A stretch of DNA of 64,000 nucleotides, taken from CAMYMQ01 sp963730305. Its GTDB lineage: Bacteria > Pseudomonadota > Alphaproteobacteria > Bin65. A program made the translations under genes and the position numbers. Positions 41,959 to 52,811 of the stretch are shown here, one piece after another. The stretch spans positions 496,001-560,000 of the forward strand of contig CAVSRB010000001.1 of assembly GCA_963730305.1 (NCBI GenBank), given 5' to 3'. The notes under the pieces are model-generated. The model did no database searches. It saw only the letters and a list, made by a program, of their open reading frames with translations, and had not been told where the DNA came from. Numbering within the stretch: the first letter of the stretch is position 1; each line of letters starts with the position of its first letter.

Positions 41959-43717
41959 GCTCTTTCTCCCCTGCAGCGGCTGGCTCCCCCAACTGGGAGC
42001 GGTAGATCTCCCGGTAGACGGCGCTCTCCTCCAGCAACCGGCGATGGCTGCCGATGGCGCTGACCCGGCCCTGGTCGAGGACGACGATCTTGTCCGCAAG
42101 GAGCACGGTGCTGATGCGCTGGGCGACGATGAAGCGGGTGGTGGCGTTTCGCGAGGCGGCGATCAGCGCATCGAGGGCGTCCTGCAGCCGCACCTCGGTC
42201 TCGATGTCGAGGGCGCTGGTCGAATCGTCGAGGATCAGCACCTTGGGCCGCACCAAAAGCGCGCGGGCGATGGCGAGGCGCTGGCGCTGGCCGCCGGAGA
42301 GGGTCACGCCGCGCTGGCCGACCGGGGTCGCGTATCCCTGGGGGAGTTCGGCGATGAAGGCGTCGGCCTGGGCCGCCTTCGCCGCGGCGGCCACCTCGTC
42401 GTCGCTGGCTTCCTGGCGTCCGTAGCGGATGTTGTCGGCGACGCTGCCGGAGAAGAGGACCGCCTCCTGCAGGGCGATGCCGACGACGCGGCGCAGTGCG
42501 GCCGGGTCGAGGTCACGCACGTCGATGCCGTCGATGGTGATGCGCCCGGCGCTGACGTCGTAGAAGCGGGGGATAAGGTGGATCAGGGTCGACTTGCCGG
42601 CGCCGGTGGCGCCGACGATGGCCACCGTCTCCCCGGGCTCGGCGACAAAGGAAATCTCCTCCAGCACCGGTTCGGAACTCTCACCGGGGTAGCTGAAGGA
42701 GACCGCCTCGAAGGCGATCCGCCCCCGGGGCTGCTCGAGGCGCAGGGGATCGGCCCGGAGCGGCTGCACCTCGGCGTCGAGGACTTCGAGGATGCGGCGC
42801 GCCGAGGCGTCCGCCGCCGCGATGGGACCGACCATGGCGGATAGCATGAGGATCGGAAAGAGGGCGAAGGAGAGGTAGTTGATGGCGGCCACCACCTGGC
42901 CGACGCTCATGCCGCCGGCCAATGCCGTCTTGCCGCCGAGCCAGACCGCGGCGACTACCGCCAGGTTGAGCAGCAGCAGCATGATCGGGGAGAAGACCGC
43001 CAGCAGCCGGGCGACCCCGATCGTCCCCGCCGTCAGCTCCTCGTTGGCCGCGCCGAAGCGGGACGCCTCGTGGTCGCCGCGGACGAAAGCCTTGACCACC
43101 CGCACCCCCGCCAGGTTCTCCTGGAGGACCACGTTGAGCCGGTCGAGGCGCTGCTGCACGGCCATGAACATCGGCTGCGCCCGGCGGCCGAAGAGCCAGA
43201 CCAGCACGACGATGAGGGGGATGGCAACGGCCATGATCCAGGCCAGCCGGGGGCTGGTGAGAACCAGCAGGACGATGGCGCCGACCGCCCAGATCGGCGC
43301 CCGGGTGAGAATCCGCAGCGAGAGCATGACGATCATCTGCACCGCGTTGACGTCGCTGGTGGAGCGGACGATAAGCTTGCCGGTCTGCAGGGTGTCGAGG
43401 TTGGCGAAGGAGAAGGTCTGCACCTTGCGGATCAGGGCGCTGCGCAGGTCGGCGCCGAAGTTCATGGCGACGCTCACCGAGAGATAGTTGTTGGCGATGG
43501 CGAATAAGGCGGAGAGGAGCGCCGCGCCGGCCATCCACAGGGCGGTGGTGACGACCACGCGGAGATCGTGCGCGGCGATCCCCTGGTCAATGATCCGCTG
43601 GGTGAGGTGGGGGATGAGCAGGTCGGCGGCGACCATGGCGAAAAGGAGCAGCAGAGCGACCGCAGAGGGGAGCTTGTAGGGGCGCAGGAACCCGTAGAGA
43701 CGCCGCAGGGACTTCAT
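41951..43717 (-). CDS. ABC exporter subunit with degenerate ATPase site
   Basis: 588 residues with exporter membrane domain (1-310) and nucleotide-binding domain. Walker A GATGAGKS (369-376) and signature LSGGQ are normal, but Walker B reads LILDDS (D498 where the catalytic Glu should be) and the H-loop is VAQRIST (Q533 instead of His). This is the pattern of the non-hydrolysing site of heterodimeric exporters. It is coupled by 4-bp overlap to the marR gene and by 8 bp to its partner. Confidence 0.93.
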   Translation of the reverse strand: MKSLRRLYGFLRPYKLPSAVALLLLFAMVAADLLIPHLTQRIIDQGIAAHDLRVVVTTALWMAGAALLSALFAIANNYLSVSVAMNFGADLRSALIRKVQTFSFANLDTLQTGKLIVRSTSDVNAVQMIVMLSLRILTRAPIWAVGAIVLLVLTSPRLAWIMAVAIPLIVVLVWLFGRRAQPMFMAVQQRLDRLNVVLQENLAGVRVVKAFVRGDHEASRFGAANEELTAGTIGVARLLAVFSPIMLLLLNLAVVAAVWLGGKTALAGGMSVGQVVAAINYLSFALFPILMLSAMVGPIAAADASARRILEVLDAEVQPLRADPLRLEQPRGRIAFEAVSFSYPGESSEPVLEEISFVAEPGETVAIVGATGAGKSTLIHLIPRFYDVSAGRITIDGIDVRDLDPAALRRVVGIALQEAVLFSGSVADNIRYGRQEASDDEVAAAAKAAQADAFIAELPQGYATPVGQRGVTLSGGQRQRLAIARALLVRPKVLILDDSTSALDIETEVRLQDALDALIAASRNATTRFIVAQRISTVLLADKIVVLDQGRVSAIGSHRRLLEESAVYREIYRSQLGEPAAAGEKEHG

Positions 43718-44178
43718 AGTTCCCCCTCCCCGGCCGTCACCTGCGCCAGGTAGGCCCGCACCTTGAGCAGCGAGGTGCGCAGCGCCGCCTGCTCCGCTTC
43801 GCTCAGCACCGAGCCCATCTCGCGGTCGAAATCGCGCAGCGAAGCCCGGGCGTCCTGGTGCAGGTCCCGCGCCTTTTCAGTCAAATAGACGCGGACGACG
43901 CGCTGGTCCTCGTCGTCCCGGCGCCGTTCGATCCAGCCGTCTCGCTCCATCCGCTGCAGGGTGTTGCTCGCCGTGGGCGGGGTGATCTGCAGTGCCGCGG
44001 CCAGGTCCCGCTGGGAGATGCCGTCCGTGTGCCAGAGGTGAAAAAGAAGCATCCCCTGGGCGTGATGCAGGCCGAGGCGCTCCAGCCGCAGCCGGCGGCG
44101 GTTGCCAGCCAGGCGGCAGACCTGGGCGAGGAGTTGGCCGAGGGTAGCCTCATGGGCATGTTCAGGCGACAGGGCCAT
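43714..44178 (-). CDS. MarR-family repressor of the ABC exporter operon
   Basis: 154 residues with a winged helix-turn-helix (about 55-110: GISQRDLAAALQITPPTASNTL) and the DDEDQR wing region typical of MarR proteins. GGAGGTT precedes the ATG. It is the first gene of an operon with two ABC exporter subunits, and a palindrome lies 31 bp upstream, so self-repression relieved by an exported compound is the likely scheme. Confidence 0.93.
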   Translation of the reverse strand: MALSPEHAHEATLGQLLAQVCRLAGNRRRLRLERLGLHHAQGMLLFHLWHTDGISQRDLAAALQITPPTASNTLQRMERDGWIERRRDDEDQRVVRVYLTEKARDLHQDARASLRDFDREMGSVLSEAEQAALRTSLLKVRAYLAQVTAGEGEL

Positions 44179-44208
44179 TTAACCTCCAGAATGTTAGCCT
44201 TCGAATGG

Positions 44209-44220
44209 TTAGCATGCTAA
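44209..44220. promoter_or_regulatory. Palindromic operator upstream of marR
   Basis: TTAGCATGCTAA is a perfect 12-bp palindrome upstream of the marR start. A half-site-like TTAGC also occurs at 44194-44198, giving repeated TTAGC elements. MarR proteins bind such short AT-rich palindromes over their own promoter; binding is inferred. Confidence 0.6.
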
Positions 44221-44544
44221 TTCATATTCCATCAACCTACTTCCTGTCAAGGCGAGATGCAGCGTCTTCTCCAGTTGTTTTTCGATGATCGGAAGCGAAG
44301 GAAATGCTCCTGCACGTGGCATTTTCGGGGAAACTACCCTGGTGACGGCTGTGCGCAGAACTCTGCTGTCAAACCAGGTCGGCCCCAAAAAACCGCAAAC
44401 ACAGAACAAAAATTTCCGCGAAAATTCCAGGTACAGCTCGATTTTTGCCAACTCAATAGGGGTTTCGAAGACCGGCTCTCCCCGCCACCGCCGAGCTCCG
44501 CTCTTCCCACCCCAAGCGCGGCTTCAAGCCCCGCAAACAACAAA
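44221..44544. other. Intergenic region, no supported gene
   Basis: About 320 bp between the marR promoter region and the terminator of the SPW gene. It is less GC-rich than its surroundings and has an imperfect inverted repeat (GAAATGC ... GCATTTTC, about 44301-44327). Short open frames exist on both strands but show no family motif or ribosome-binding site. It may hold the marR promoter and a decayed sequence. Confidence 0.4.
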
Positions 44545-44567
44545 GCGCCGGGAGAAAATCCCGGCGC
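44545..44567 (-). terminator. Rho-independent terminator of the SPW-repeat gene
   Basis: A perfect 9-bp stem GCGCCGGGA / TCCCGGCGC with a 5-base loop. On the minus strand it is followed by TTTGTTGTTT, a moderately U-rich tail, 80 bp after the stop of the SPW gene. Confidence 0.7.
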
Positions 44568-44646
44568 ATCCATTGTTGCCCGGCTCGCCGCGAACCCATG
44601 AGTACTGGAGCGAACCGTTTCCTTTCAACCTGCCATGCGCTCGCCG

Positions 44647-45012
44647 CTAGGCGTGATGATGGCTGCCTCCCTCGTGTATCCCTTTGCTCAGCGGCATAGT
44701 GACCAGCGCCAGGGCGGCGACCACGATACCGACGATCCAGGAGTTCACCGCGTTGCTGAACTTGCCTGTGTAGCTGAAAATCCAGGGCAGGAAGAACAAC
44801 AGAACGCCGAGGAAGAAGTTCCACCACTCCGCGGTACGGTTCTCAGCCCGGGCCAGGGCCCACGCGGAAAAGACCACGAGTGCAATGCCCATCAACACCA
44901 GAACGATGGTGCTGGAGGTGCTGGCGACCGTCCCCAAAACCCAAGGGGACACGATCAGCCACATGCCGAGCAGCAGGTTGATCAGGTCGATGACACGTTT
45001 CGATCCTGTCAC
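44647..45012 (-). CDS. SPW-repeat membrane protein
   Basis: 121 residues with four membrane helices in two repeats. Each repeat begins with the motif that names the family (MWLIVSPW and LLFFLPW). The tail is histidine-rich (GGSHHHA). The start is GTG 45012 with a very strong AAGGAGGTGA seven bases upstream. Function unknown; the family is widespread in membranes of aerobic and anaerobic bacteria. Confidence 0.85.
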   Translation of the reverse strand: MTGSKRVIDLINLLLGMWLIVSPWVLGTVASTSSTIVLVLMGIALVVFSAWALARAENRTAEWWNFFLGVLLFFLPWIFSYTGKFSNAVNSWIVGIVVAALALVTMPLSKGIHEGGSHHHA

Positions 45013-45468
45013 AATCTGTCACCTCCTTACGGGGTCCGTATTGGAACTTTTCATTCCGGCCCCTTCTGGTTTATTTTACCACCGGACGGTCTGACGCTGC
45101 AGCTCGGGAAGTCGCGTCTTCGGGCGCTCCGATTTCAATCAGGGGAGGGTGGATCGAGCAGTCCGGGAGGGTTTTTTTGCGACACCGGCGCGGCTTGGTT
45201 TTAACAGCCTGGAGAGACCATCCCCGCTGTCGCCGCCGGAGCAACGGTCAGCGCCCCTCTGTACTGTCAGCCAGCAAATACGTGCATTCCGAGGCCTGCT
45301 AGGCGTTGACTGGTTTGTCACGATGGAGCGTCCTGTGCCTCGTGGATTTTTGTTGACGCCCGTCGCTGAACCGGGTAGGCAGGAAGATATGCGCGTAAAC
45401 CTGCGGTGATTCCGGGGGTCGGGTTAGCCCCTGGCCTGGTCGGATACCGCGAACCCCTCAGAGCAGCC
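45013..45468. other. Intergenic region, no supported gene
   Basis: 456 bp between divergent genes. The ribosome-binding site of the SPW gene is at its left edge. An open frame at 45149-45409 has no ribosome-binding site, family motif or typical codon bias. No promoter or terminator could be assigned with confidence. Confidence 0.4.
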
Positions 45469-46188
45469 ATGACTTGCCCAAAATGCGGCTATGAAAATCC
45501 AGCGGAGCGGAAGGATTGCCTGCGCTGCGGAGTGATCTTTGCCAGGGTTCACCAGGAAACGGCCCTGCCCTCGGAAGCCCCGGCGGGCGTGACCGTTTCG
45601 GAGGAACGCAGCACTTTGCGGGAGTTGCTCCTCGCCGTTCCCGAAGAGACCAACAGCCTGTTGCTCCTGGGCCGGGCGGCCCTTCTCCTGGGGATGGTCC
45701 TTTGGGGCGGGCGGCTGATCTTCGCCGGCATCGAGAGCAACGCCGCGGGACAAAGCCTGCTGCACCTGGTCAACCTCCCCTTCCACGAGGCCGGCCACGT
45801 CATCTTTCGCCCCTTCGGGAGCTTTATCCATTCCCTCGGCGGCACCCTCGGCCAACTGCTGATCCCGCTCGTGTGCCTTGGCGTGCTGCTGCTGAAAACC
45901 CGTGACCCCTTTGGCGCGGCGGCCTGTTTCTGGTGGTTCGGGGAAAACTTTCTCGATATCGCCCCCTACATCAATGACGCCCGGGCGGGGCGGCTCCCTT
46001 TGGTCGGGGGAAACTTCGGCTCTTCATCCCCCTACGGCTTTCACGACTGGGAGTATCTGCTGACCGAAAGCGGTTTGCTGCGCCAGGACCATCTGCTGGC
46101 CGGGGCGGCCTTTGCGCTCGGGATCGCGATCATGGTTGGAGCGGTCGCCTGGGCGGCCGCGCTCCTCTACCGGCAGTACCGGCGCTAA
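45469..46188 (+). CDS. Zinc-ribbon membrane protein with HEAGH metalloprotease-like motif
   Basis: 239 residues. An N-terminal zinc ribbon (CPKCGYEN then CLRCGVIF, residues 3-24) is followed by a soluble linker and about five membrane helices. FHEAGHVIF near residue 125 contains HExxH, and ENFLDIAPYIND further on could supply another ligand, as in intramembrane M50 proteases. The loop and exact family are not recognised, so protease activity is a hypothesis. Confidence 0.65.
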   Translation: MTCPKCGYENPAERKDCLRCGVIFARVHQETALPSEAPAGVTVSEERSTLRELLLAVPEETNSLLLLGRAALLLGMVLWGGRLIFAGIESNAAGQSLLHLVNLPFHEAGHVIFRPFGSFIHSLGGTLGQLLIPLVCLGVLLLKTRDPFGAAACFWWFGENFLDIAPYINDARAGRLPLVGGNFGSSSPYGFHDWEYLLTESGLLRQDHLLAGAAFALGIAIMVGAVAWAAALLYRQYRR

Positions 46189-46227
46189 GGAGCAACGGGG
46201 AACCGGCGCCGTTGGCACCGGTCCCCT

Positions 46228-46488
46228 TCAATCCGCCACCTCCCGCCGCCAGATGCAGCGTCCATCCCGATAGACCTCCCGCACCCGGTGAAAGGGCACG
46301 CGGCGCGCCTCGCCGCTGCCGTCATAGAGTTCGAAGGCGAAATGGTCGTCGGCGGGGAAATGCAGCGCGGCAAAGGGGACCTGGACGATCCGGTCCGCGA
46401 CCCGGTCGTAATAGCCGATCGCGAAATCGGCCGCGGCGAAGGCCGGATCCCAGCGGATGCGGTGGAGCAGATCCTGAACCGGCTGCAT
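46228..46488 (-). CDS. DUF504/MJ1316-domain small protein
   Basis: 86 residues covering essentially one domain. LLHRIRWDPAF, AIGYYDRV, VPFHRVREVYRDG and CIWRRE match the conserved blocks of the DUF504/MJ1316 family, proposed to recognise RNA ends in RNA repair systems. Here it stands alone. The start MQPVQDLL is preferred over an ATG nine codons upstream because the domain begins there. Confidence 0.8.
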   Translation of the reverse strand: MQPVQDLLHRIRWDPAFAAADFAIGYYDRVADRIVQVPFAALHFPADDHFAFELYDGSGEARRVPFHRVREVYRDGRCIWRREVAD

Positions 46489-46565
46489 TCCCCTTCCTCC
46501 CTTGGCAGGCGGCACCCTTCCATCTTACCAGCGCAGGCAAAGGGGCATCGATACTCCCGGGAAGA

Positions 46566-47052
46566 TCAGGCGACCTCCGCCACGGTGTAGGCCTTGCTGT
46601 TCCCGCCCTGTTCCACCTCGATCTCGTCGTCGCAGACCCGGCCGAGCAGCGCCCGTCCCGAGGGGCGACTCCGGGGTGATGACGATGCACTCGGCCTCCC
46701 CCTCGCCCACCTTCAATCCCCCCGCGTCCGGCCCGACGAAGACCCGCATGCAGCGCGGCCGTCCTGCGCCTCCAGGGTGACCAGGGCGGTCAGGCGGATC
46801 GGCATCTTCGCGTCGAAGGGGCGCAGGACCAGGGCGCGGTAGCGCTCCAGCGCGCGGCGGATCTGCGCGGCGCGGTTGGCCTGCCCCTGGGCCACGTAGG
46901 AGGCCTCCAGGGCGGTGGTGTCGTACTTGTTGTCGGGAATGCACTCCTCGTGGGTGGCCGCCTGCGTGGGCCTGCCTGGCCGCGGCGGTGAGGGTGGCGA
47001 GGTCGGCGGCGAGGGCCGCGACGATGCGGTGCAGGAGCTCTTTTTTGGTCAT
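46566..47052 (-). CDS. GreA/GreB-family elongation factor, three frame breaks
   Basis: About 161 residues when frames are joined: an N-terminal coiled coil with DNKYDTTALEASYVAQGQ, then a FKBP-like C-terminal domain with MRVFVGPDAGGL and VITPESPLGRALLG, as in Gre factors that stimulate RNA cleavage in stalled RNA polymerase. Frame changes are near 46975, 46757 and 46665. The acidic tip of the coiled coil is only partly visible. A Gre-like protein with another role is possible. Confidence 0.65.
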
Positions 47053-47133
47053 GGGAACCAGGGGGGTTGGCTGGGTTTTGGAAGTGAATGGGACAGGCAA
47101 CCTGGCGCAGTACGCCAGGCAGCCGGTCCCTGA

Positions 47134-48534
<1,401 letters not shown>

Positions 48535-48712
48535 GCTTGCCTCCCTGCTCCCGGACCCGAATTCTCAGCGCTGGCGGCAACCGCCAGCGGGAAGCATTAT
48601 CAACCATTGCCGAACAGAGTGCAACACCGCCGCCAGCGCGCCTTGTCTGGCACAAAATCCCTGATATCCTCAACGGGTAGCTGCATTGTCAACCGTGCAG
48701 GGGGAGACGCTC

Positions 48713-50826
48713 ATGGCACCGGACCGGTTTTCCATCCCCGATCAGCGCATCCCCGAATTGCTGCAACGGAAGATCGTCTCCTACACCCTGATCTATACCC
48801 TGGCGGCCCTGCTGCTGGTCGCCGCCATCAGCCTCTTCCCTCTCGTCAACCAGCTCAAGAATACCGAGGAAAACAACCTGCATGCCACGGCCCGAATTCG
48901 CGCCGTGGCCATCGGCGAATACGTTAACCGCATCACCGACATCGCCGGGCAAATCGCCAGTCGCAGCGCCATTCGCAGCAAACTGGCCGCCTACAACCAG
49001 GGGCAGGTTACCCTGGCCGAACTCGAGCGATTTTCCCGTCCCAAGCTGGAGGATGCCCTGCACGGCTCGGACGAAACCCTGGGCATCACCCGGCTGACGG
49101 CCGCCGGCCAGGTGGCAACCCAAGTCGGCGTGCCGATTCCCCTGGAGCCATCCTTCCTGCCGCCTGCCGACAGCACCAGGTGGTGATCCACGACCCGGTC
49201 GTTCTTCAGGGAACCCTGGCCGTGGTCGCCGGAGCGCCGATCCTCGACCCCGACGGCACCCGGCTGGGCACGGACCTGATCGCCTTTGACACCACCGCGC
49301 TGCAAAAGATCGTGCGGGCCCCCGACGGCCTGGGGAAAACCGGCGTCTGCCTGCTCGGCAGCGCCACCGGCAAGCAAGGGGTTATTTTTTTCCCGGGCCG
49401 AAGCGGCCAGCCGGAGGGCTTCAATCAGCCGCCCGGCTCCGCCGACCAGAGGCGGGCGCTGCTGCGGGCCGCCCGGGGAGAGAAAGGTCAGATCCGGGTC
49501 CGGGAGGGTGAAGAGCAATCCCTGCTGGTTTTTTCACCCGTCCCCGCAAGCCGGTGGGTGCTGCTGCTGGACATGGACCGGCAGGAACTCTTTGCGCAAG
49601 TCAACCAGGAACTCTGGTCGGTAGGGATGGTGGTTCTGCTGCTCGCCCTGTGTGGCGGCGCGGGAATTTTTTTCCTATTGCGTCCCCTTACGGCCCGGCT
49701 GCTGGCTTACTCGAATGACATGACCGACCTGAATCTCGCCCTGCAACAGGAAGTCAACGACCGTATCCGGGCGGAACAAGGCTTGCGTCGAAGCGAACAG
49801 GAATGGGAACAGACCTTCGAAGCAATTGCCGATGCCGTGGCCATCATCGACCGGTCCGGCAAGGTGTTGAAGATGAACCGCGCCGCACTCGCCTATCAGA
49901 AATCCGTCGGCGAAGACATCAGCGACATAACGACCTGCCGCATTTTCAGCGGCCTGGACCGACACGAAGGGGACTGTCCCTTTGACCGGCTCCTGCTTAC
50001 CAGGCAGCCAGAGCACTGCGAACTGCACCACGCAGCGAGCGATAAAGATTTCCAGGTCTCGGTCTACCCGATGCTCGACGAACAGGGAGAGGTGCGCGCC
50101 GCAGTGCACATCGCCCACGACGTTACCCGGCAAAGACAGATGGAGCGACATAAGGACGAAATGGTCTCCTCGGTCAGCCACGAAATGCGTACCCCTCTCA
50201 CCGCCATGCTCGGTTATGTCGAGTTCATGCTGGAGAACGAGGTCGCCCCCGAACAGCAGCAGGAGTACCTGCAAACTGTTTACCGGGAGACCCAACGCCT
50301 GAACGAACTGATCAGCAACTTTCTGGACCTGCAGCGACTCCAGGATGACCTCGAGAACTACCAGATGGAACCCCTCACCGTGGAAGGACTGCTGCAGGAT
50401 GCAGCCCGACTCTTTGCCGTCGCCTCCGGCAAGCACGCCCTGGTGGTGATGTGTCCGGCCGACCTGCCGCCGGTACGCGGCGACGAACGCCGCCTCGGCC
50501 AGGTGTTGAAGAACCTCATCGTCAACGCGATTCGCTATTCCCCTGGCGGGGGGAAAATTACCCTGGGCGCAACGGAGGGGACAAAGGAGATTACGGTCTG
50601 GGTAAAGGATGAAGGGATGGGAATCCCGCCTGAGGCCGTGGGAAAAATCTTTTCCCGCTTCTACCGGGTGGATAACAGCGACCGCCGCATCCCGGGAGGA
50701 ATCGGCCTCGGCCTGGCCCTGGTGCGGGAGATGGTTCGGGCCCACGGGGGGAGGGTGTGGGCGGAGAGTACCCTGGGCGAAGGGAGCACCTTCTTCTTTA
50801 CCCTGCCCATAGCGGAAACAGTGTGA
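48713..50826 (+). CDS. Membrane sensor histidine kinase with PAS domain, one frame break
   Basis: About 704 residues. A membrane helix (about 22-42), an extracytoplasmic sensor region, a second helix (VGMVVLLLALCGGAGIFFLL), a PAS domain with FEAIADAVAIIDRSGKVL, the HisKA box VSHEMRTPLTA and an ATPase domain (NLIVNAIRYSPGGG, DEGMGIPPEAV, GGIGLGLALVREMV). The frame changes near 49175, inside the sensor. GGGGGAGACG precedes ATG 48713. No response regulator is adjacent, so this is an orphan kinase. Confidence 0.85.
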
Positions 50827-51093
50827 TCGGTTAAGGTCAACCGACCGCGAAGCCAAGTCGTTCTGCCATTAATCCTTTTTACCTCGCAGTCACCGTCCAT
50901 TGAAGAACACCTCACGCTTTTTCGTCGTTCTCCCCCGGTTCGAGGCTGGAGAAGGCTGATCGCTGCAAGGCGGCCAGTGCCTGCACTCCCTGGAGGGCAC
51001 CGACCTTTGATTTGAGCCATGGAAAAGCCCCCTGTTTTCCTGGGCAGGGAAGTGGGGAGATTTTTCGCAATGGACCAAGACGGGCAATTGGAT

Positions 51094-52680
51094 TCAGCTG
51101 TGCTCGCGGGTCTTGAGGAAGTCGATCTGCGGCCACTGCTCCTGAACGTAGCCGAGGCGCCACTCGCTGGCGGCGAGGTAGGTCAGGTTCCCCTCGGCGT
51201 CATGCGCCAGGTTGCCCTGGTTCTTCTTCTCGAACTCGGCGAGCAGCTTCTTGTCCTCGCACTCGATCCAGCGCGCGGTGGCGAAATCGATCCCCTCGTA
51301 GAGGGCGTCGACGCCGTACTCGTTCTTGAGCCGGGCCATGGTGACGTCGAACTGCAGCACGCCGACCGCGCCGAGGATGTAGTCGTTCCCCATCACCGGC
51401 CGGAAGACCTGCACCGCCCCTTCTTCGGAGAGCTGCACCAGCCCTTTTTCCAGTTGCTTGGTCTTAAGCGGATTCTTCAGCCGCACGCGGCGGAAATGCT
51501 CGGGAGCGAAGTTGGGGATGCCGGTGAACTTGAGCGGCTCCTTGTCGGAAAAGGTGTCGCCGATCTTGATCGTGCCGTGGTTGTGGATGCCGATGATGTC
51601 GCCGGGCCAGGCCTCCTCGACGTGGGCCCGATCCTGGGCCATGAAGATGGTGGCGTTGGCGATGGCGATCTCCTTGCCGATGCGGTGGTGCCTGACCTTC
51701 ATGCCGCGGGTGAACTGCCCGGAACAGATGCGCAAAAAGGCGATGCGGTCGCGGTGGGCCGGGTCCATGTTCGCCTGGATTTTGAAGACGAAGCCGGAGA
51801 AGGACTCCTCCAGCGGTGAAACCTCGCGGGTCAGGGTCGACCGCGGACCGGGCGCCGGGGCCAGGTCGACCAGGGCATCGAGGAGCTCCTCGATGCCGAA
51901 GTTGTTGATGCCGCTGCCGAAGAAGACCGGAGTCTGGTTCCCCTTGAGGTACTCGCTAAGTTCGAAGGGATTGGCCGCCCCCTCCAGCAGCTCGATGTCG
52001 CCGCGCAGCTCATCGGCCTGGCTGCCGAGCAGTTCGTCCAGCTGGGGATCGCTCAGGTCCTTGATGACGATGGCTTCGTGGTGACGGGTCTCGCCGCCGG
52101 GGCTGAACAGGCGCAGTTCCTTGCGGTAGAGGTTGTAGACCCCGCGAAAGCGCTTGCCCATGCCGATCGGCCAGGACATGGGGGTGCACTCGATCTGCAG
52201 CTTCTCCTCGATGTCGGAAAGGAGCTCCAACGGCTCGCGCCCCTCGCGGTCGAGCTTGTTGATGAAGGTGATGACCGGGGTGTTGCGCATCCGGCAGACC
52301 TCCATCAGCTTCTCGGTCTGCGCCTCGACCCCCTTGGCGGAGTCGATGACCATCAGCGCCGAGTCGACGGCGGTCAGCACCCGGTAGGTGTCCTCGGAGA
52401 AGTCCTGGTGGCCCGGGGTGTCGAGCAGGTTGATCTCGCAGCCGCGGTGGCCGAACTTCATCACCGAGGTGGTCACCGAGATGCCGCGCTCCTGCTCGAT
52501 GCTCATCCAGTCGCTGGTGGCATGGCGGGCCGCCTTGCGCGACTTGACCGCGCCGGCCATCTGGATGGCACCGCCGAACAGCAGCAGTTTTTCGGTCAGG
52601 GTGGTCTTGCCTGCGTCGGGGTGGCTGATGATGCCGAAGGTGCGACGGATGGCGACTTCCTGTTGCAGTTGCTTGCTCAC
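51094..52680 (-). CDS. prfC: Peptide chain release factor 3
   Basis: 528 residues (E. coli RF3 has 529). G-protein motifs: SHPDAGKTTLTE (G1), DTPGHQDFSEDTYR (G3), INKLDREGREP (G4). RF3 recycles RF1/RF2 after termination. GTG 52680 (VSKQLQQEV) fits the family start. A terminator-like hairpin is in the leader about 35-55 bases upstream. The 267-bp region on the 3' side, to the histidine kinase stop, holds no supported gene. Confidence 0.95.
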   Translation of the reverse strand: MSKQLQQEVAIRRTFGIISHPDAGKTTLTEKLLLFGGAIQMAGAVKSRKAARHATSDWMSIEQERGISVTTSVMKFGHRGCEINLLDTPGHQDFSEDTYRVLTAVDSALMVIDSAKGVEAQTEKLMEVCRMRNTPVITFINKLDREGREPLELLSDIEEKLQIECTPMSWPIGMGKRFRGVYNLYRKELRLFSPGGETRHHEAIVIKDLSDPQLDELLGSQADELRGDIELLEGAANPFELSEYLKGNQTPVFFGSGINNFGIEELLDALVDLAPAPGPRSTLTREVSPLEESFSGFVFKIQANMDPAHRDRIAFLRICSGQFTRGMKVRHHRIGKEIAIANATIFMAQDRAHVEEAWPGDIIGIHNHGTIKIGDTFSDKEPLKFTGIPNFAPEHFRRVRLKNPLKTKQLEKGLVQLSEEGAVQVFRPVMGNDYILGAVGVLQFDVTMARLKNEYGVDALYEGIDFATARWIECEDKKLLAEFEKKNQGNLAHDAEGNLTYLAASEWRLGYVQEQWPQIDFLKTREHS

Positions 52681-52707
52681 GTGGACTATGGTCTCTTTCT
52701 GCGTAGA

Positions 52708-52735
52708 ATAAAAAGCGGGCCGAACAGCCGGCCCG
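52708..52735 (-). promoter_or_regulatory. Terminator-like hairpin in the prfC leader, possible attenuator
   Basis: On the minus strand a perfect 7-bp stem CGGGCCG / CGGCCCG with a 6-base loop is followed by CTTTTTATT, and then about 30 bases later by the prfC GTG. No minus-strand gene lies upstream, since the neighbour is on the plus strand, so it cannot be the end of another operon seen here. It may attenuate prfC, or act as a terminator for readthrough. Confidence 0.5.
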
Positions 52736-52811
52736 TGGGGATAATGCGGGATAATACCCCATCCGCCGGTGCGGGTCAATCCCGCCCAGCATCCCGTCCA
52801 AGGAGCCCTGC

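Noticed and set aside
44209..44451. Minus-strand open frame of 80 codons beside the marR promoter
   Set aside because: Overlaps the palindromic operator, has no ribosome-binding site or family motif, and looks like chance coding in AT-richer DNA.
45149..45409. Small open frame in the spacer before the zinc-ribbon gene
   Set aside because: No ribosome-binding site, no motif, codon use unlike its neighbours.
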